From Cerrena zonata (Eukaryota; Basidiomycota; Agaricomycetes; Polyporales; Cerrenaceae): a stretch of 64,000 bases of DNA. A program made the position numbers and the translations under genes. The notes under the pieces were generated by a model. The model was not told the origin of the DNA. It saw nothing but the letters and a program-made list of their open reading frames with translations, and did no database searches. Below, in pieces: positions 61,102 through 64,000 of this stretch; positions within the stretch are counted from its first letter, which is position 1; each line of letters opens with the position of its first letter. The stretch spans positions 248,001 to 312,000 of the forward strand of contig JASBNA010000029.1 of NCBI GenBank assembly GCA_038087015.1, read 5' to 3'.

Positions 61102-61959
61102 AGAAATGGATCAACGAGCTTTGTTGTTTTATTGAACCAGGAATGATCCAAATACAAAGGAACACTTGATGGGAGTGATGCTACTTATAGTCGTGTACAG
61201 TAACTTAGTAGAATCGGACAGTGCTTGCGAGAGTATGACTTATTGTGTTTGTACGGAGGTCGGAACCGCTTCGTTCTTTGGTTATGGATGTACTCATCCC
61301 GTTGAATGATTGGTGTATATTGTATCAATATGACTATGTGCGACTCTATACTTGTATTTATGCTTATGCCTTCTACTACAGGGACTCAATACTCAAGCTC
61401 AAGAGTCGAAACTACCCGGATTACCAAAAATAGAATGCCGATCGTAATACTAGGCGTTTGGTAAGCACTAGTTAACCGACTCGAACTTTGCCTTATGCAA
61501 GTGGCAACGGTATGCCATGATCACTGCAGTAGTTCATGCATTGTTGTTGAACGTTGAGCCATTTCACAAAGGCTCTCAGCCCCAGTAAGGAGTCAGGTCC
61601 ATCCATCAAAACGTGACAGCTCTATATTCAATTCATCCATGTACGCTGCTTTCATGATGATGCTACCGATTCTTGTTCTCCTCATGGCCTTCTGAGATTG
61701 TGACCCAGGATATGTTTACACTATTCCACACGCTAATATTCTGGTCAGTAATTCTTATTAACCTATCTGGTGGTCCGTGTTTACTGGAATGTAATACAGG
61801 TCATACTGGCTCATTATAGCTCCCTGGGAACCCTGGTGGTTTATCCAGAAAGACGGTAATACACCGCGAATCGCAAATCTCTCGGACCTTATGCTAGTGC
61901 CTCACAGAGATGCTTCTCGATACACAGACCAGGAAGAGATTGTTCGCGATGCTATCACG
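61102..61959. other. Intergenic region
   Basis: This lies between the mini-gene and the second segmental duplication copy. Only short open frames are present; I see no gene. Confidence 0.5.
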
Positions 61960-64000
61960 TACTATCCTATGATTCATTATCTTTCATTGTGACCCTGCTA
62001 TAGCATCAGACTCGGTCCGAAATGTACTTCCTCCTTGGATGTTCACACTTGCAATGAACACATGTTCGCCACATCCACAGCAATCAGCGATTGTTCGATC
62101 CCCGCTGTTCTCTTTTTAGCATCTTAGCTCCAACCGTGCAATTCGAAAAGCTCTCAACTCGTCCAAGATAGTCAGACAATGCGATTCCGACAGCACTAGT
62201 TGCGCTCAAATGTTTTGTTCAACGATCCCGAGGTCGATAGAGCCACTGATCTTTCGATGATAACAATGTTTCTTTCCCCGAAAGCGGCCTACCCATATAC
62301 TTTGAGTCCAGGAAGCTCAAGTGGGTACCCGAGTCGTTGTCCGATTTCGCTTAGGACGCAACTGATGCAAATAGATACATATATGTATGTAACTTCGAAG
62401 ATCGCCCCTCCGTCTTCCTGAACTCTCCCTAACCGTTGACAGTGGCACTTCTCTTCTTACTCCAAGGATATCGTCTCTGAACTGCGTTCCTCTCCAAGTG
62501 AAGAGTGAGTCTTGATGATGATTTGTTGCTTTGTTGACCTTTTTACTGATGTGTTGAATCGACCACCTAGAGCGCCATCTCTAGGCCTCTCCACCTCGTT
62601 ACGGACTCATCATGAACCCTTCGTCTAGTGGAAGTAACCTCCATAACAATGAGGATATCACAATGGGATCTCAATCTCAAGCTGGCCAGCAATCCGAAGG
62701 AATTCCAAGAACCCATCAACCTACCTCGTCAAAGAAGAGGCGAGAGAAGGTGGTAGAGCTAACGGTAGAAGACTTACAGGTAGATGTAGCTGATGCTACT
62801 ATCTCCATGGATGCGTTCAAAAATTTGACTTCCATCGACCTCGTGCAATTACCTATATTTGACACAGACCACAATCTTTACTATCATTATATATTCAGCA
62901 GAGGAGACAAGTGAGTTTCATGACACACTGTTGTCCGTTGTATGTTAGCTTTACGAAGCATGCTCATAATACCTTGTGTAGTATCAAGGTCAACTCTGCC
63001 GATGATAAAACCGGTACCAATAATACATGGGTTTGCAAGATTTTCGATATACGAGCCGATACCGAAATGAAGCGCGTTTGGTTCTATATCGCTTGGTACT
63101 ATTCTACCAATGACATCATTAGATACATTGCGGGACGCTACCCTGAGAATGATGATGGCTCTCCTACAACCCCAATCAGTGTATATCATCAGTATCTTGT
63201 TGATCACTTACCTGCACAAACCACTTCGTTCGATAGGTTTCTGAGCAACCATACCGAATTGTTGTTAGCCAATGTGACGCAGGGTGAGGTTTTTCACACA
63301 ATTTTTTCTGTTCGTAACTAGTGCCACGGCTAATTTTGTGGCATTCCTATAGGCCATACTACCGTTTATAGGTATGAAGAATGTTCTGGGAGCTCACCAG
63401 AGTTTGAACCCGACGAGTACTATTCACGTGGAGATTTCAACGTTGAGAGCATGGAGATTACTGTGAGTATTTCTAATCACACTGCTCTGCCTTCATTGGC
63501 GTATTCCTCTGATGTATCATACACTTAAAAACGAAATTCCTTTTGTCTCGTCAAATTGCCATAGCCGAAGTGGACCGATTCTATGTGTAGACTATGTCAG
63601 GACAAAACCTATATCCCATTCCCAGTCTCTGAGAACAAGACCAATTCAGGAGACAAAGCACCAGATTCTGCGGCGCAACCCGATCCTCGAGAACCCTGGC
63701 GCTTCTGTCCCGGATGTGGTAAATGGTACCACCAACGGTGTCTTGAAGCAAAGTCCCTCGACATGGAAATAAATATGATAGTACCACCTTGCATCAGGCG
63801 ATTTGCTGCAGACACCCGTTCCTCGTCCCCTCCGAGTCACCCTGCTTTCGCACCGTACACGTACCCCGTACCTTCTCAAGGCGAATCGTCTTCGGTCACT
63901 GCGGAGGAAGGGAATCCTTGGGACGGTGTGCTCGAAAGACTGAAGCACTTGCCTCCTGGACTCGTGAAGATGGCGCAGCAACCTATTATTAAGTATCCTG
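61960..64000 (+). repeat. Inverted segmental duplication, copy 2 (runs off the window)
   Basis: This matches 49190-51440 in reverse orientation, covering a degenerate upstream block (about 61960-62580) and the BAH-PHD gene. The upstream block still shows a 73-codon open frame (62200-62421) related to the broken one in copy 1. The right edge is outside the window. Confidence 0.8.
62612..64000 (+). CDS. BAH-PHD domain protein, copy 2 (3' end outside window)
   Basis: This is a paralogue of the gene at 49038-50721. It begins MNPSSSGSNLHNNEDITMGS, keeps the basic run SKKRREK, and after an intron has the BAH-like block NTWVCKIFDIRADTEMKRVW, YIAWYYSTNDIIRYI, HQYLVDHLPAQTT and RFLSNHTELLLANVTQG. A short exon with PDEYYSRGDFNVESMEIT leads to the PHD-type finger CRLCQDKTYIPF and RFCPGCGKWYHQRCLEAKS, all expected Cys and His present. 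The coding sequence continues past PWDGVLERLKHLPPGL to the window edge without a stop. Near 63730-63800 the frame seems to continue without interruption (DMEINMIVPPCIRRFAADT). It appears intact as far as visible. Confidence 0.8.

Overview
The window comes from a filamentous basidiomycete, most likely an Agaricomycete. The genes are rich in 45-65 nt introns with GT-AG or occasionally GC-AG ends and CTAAC-like branch sites. The families also fit that group: DUF6534 seven-helix membrane proteins in several copies, a SNF5 subunit fused to a GATA-type zinc finger, BAH-PHD proteins, and an Argonaute with an RGG-rich head. All gene models below were spliced by eye; no search or transcript evidence was available.

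Layout. 1-2491: 3' part of a P-loop ATPase gene. 3032-6602 and 8687-6912: an Argonaute gene and an RNase III-domain gene, tail to tail. 13338-9204: an SMP/C2 membrane-tether gene (tricalbin/Mug190 type), divergent from a GDP-L-fucose synthase gene (13749-15216). 15505-17609: an unknown gene followed by its broken tandem copy. 18072-19469 and 22716-19528: a peroxisomal-type alpha/beta-hydrolase and an IGHMBP2/Hcs1-type helicase, tail to tail, 58 bp apart.

24-47 kb is the most structured part. An inverted repeat of about 1.2 kb (24128-25360 and 45830-47066) encloses about 20.5 kb. DUF6534 genes sit just inside both arms in mirrored orientation. The interior holds four ordinary genes: an M20 amidohydrolase, an HSP20-like protein, the cleavage-stimulation factor CstF64/Rna15, and threonyl-tRNA synthetase. 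Each arm carries the same 118-residue unknown ORF (intact on the left, frameshifted on the right) and three copies of a 45-nt intron-like unit.

47.5-64 kb: an unknown conserved-looking gene, two BAH-PHD genes in a second, older inverted segmental duplication (about 49.2-51.4 kb and 62.0 kb to the end), and between them the SNF5 gene. Directly downstream of SNF5 is a three-exon mini-gene that copies only its C-terminal module.

No convincing tRNA, rRNA, intact transposon, CRISPR or prokaryotic element was seen. The most interesting observations are the inverted repeat with its triplicated intron-like units, the SNF5 C-terminal mini-gene, the paired RNAi-type genes, a frame break in the CstF64 hinge, and a PTS1-bearing hydrolase with Cys at the nucleophile elbow.
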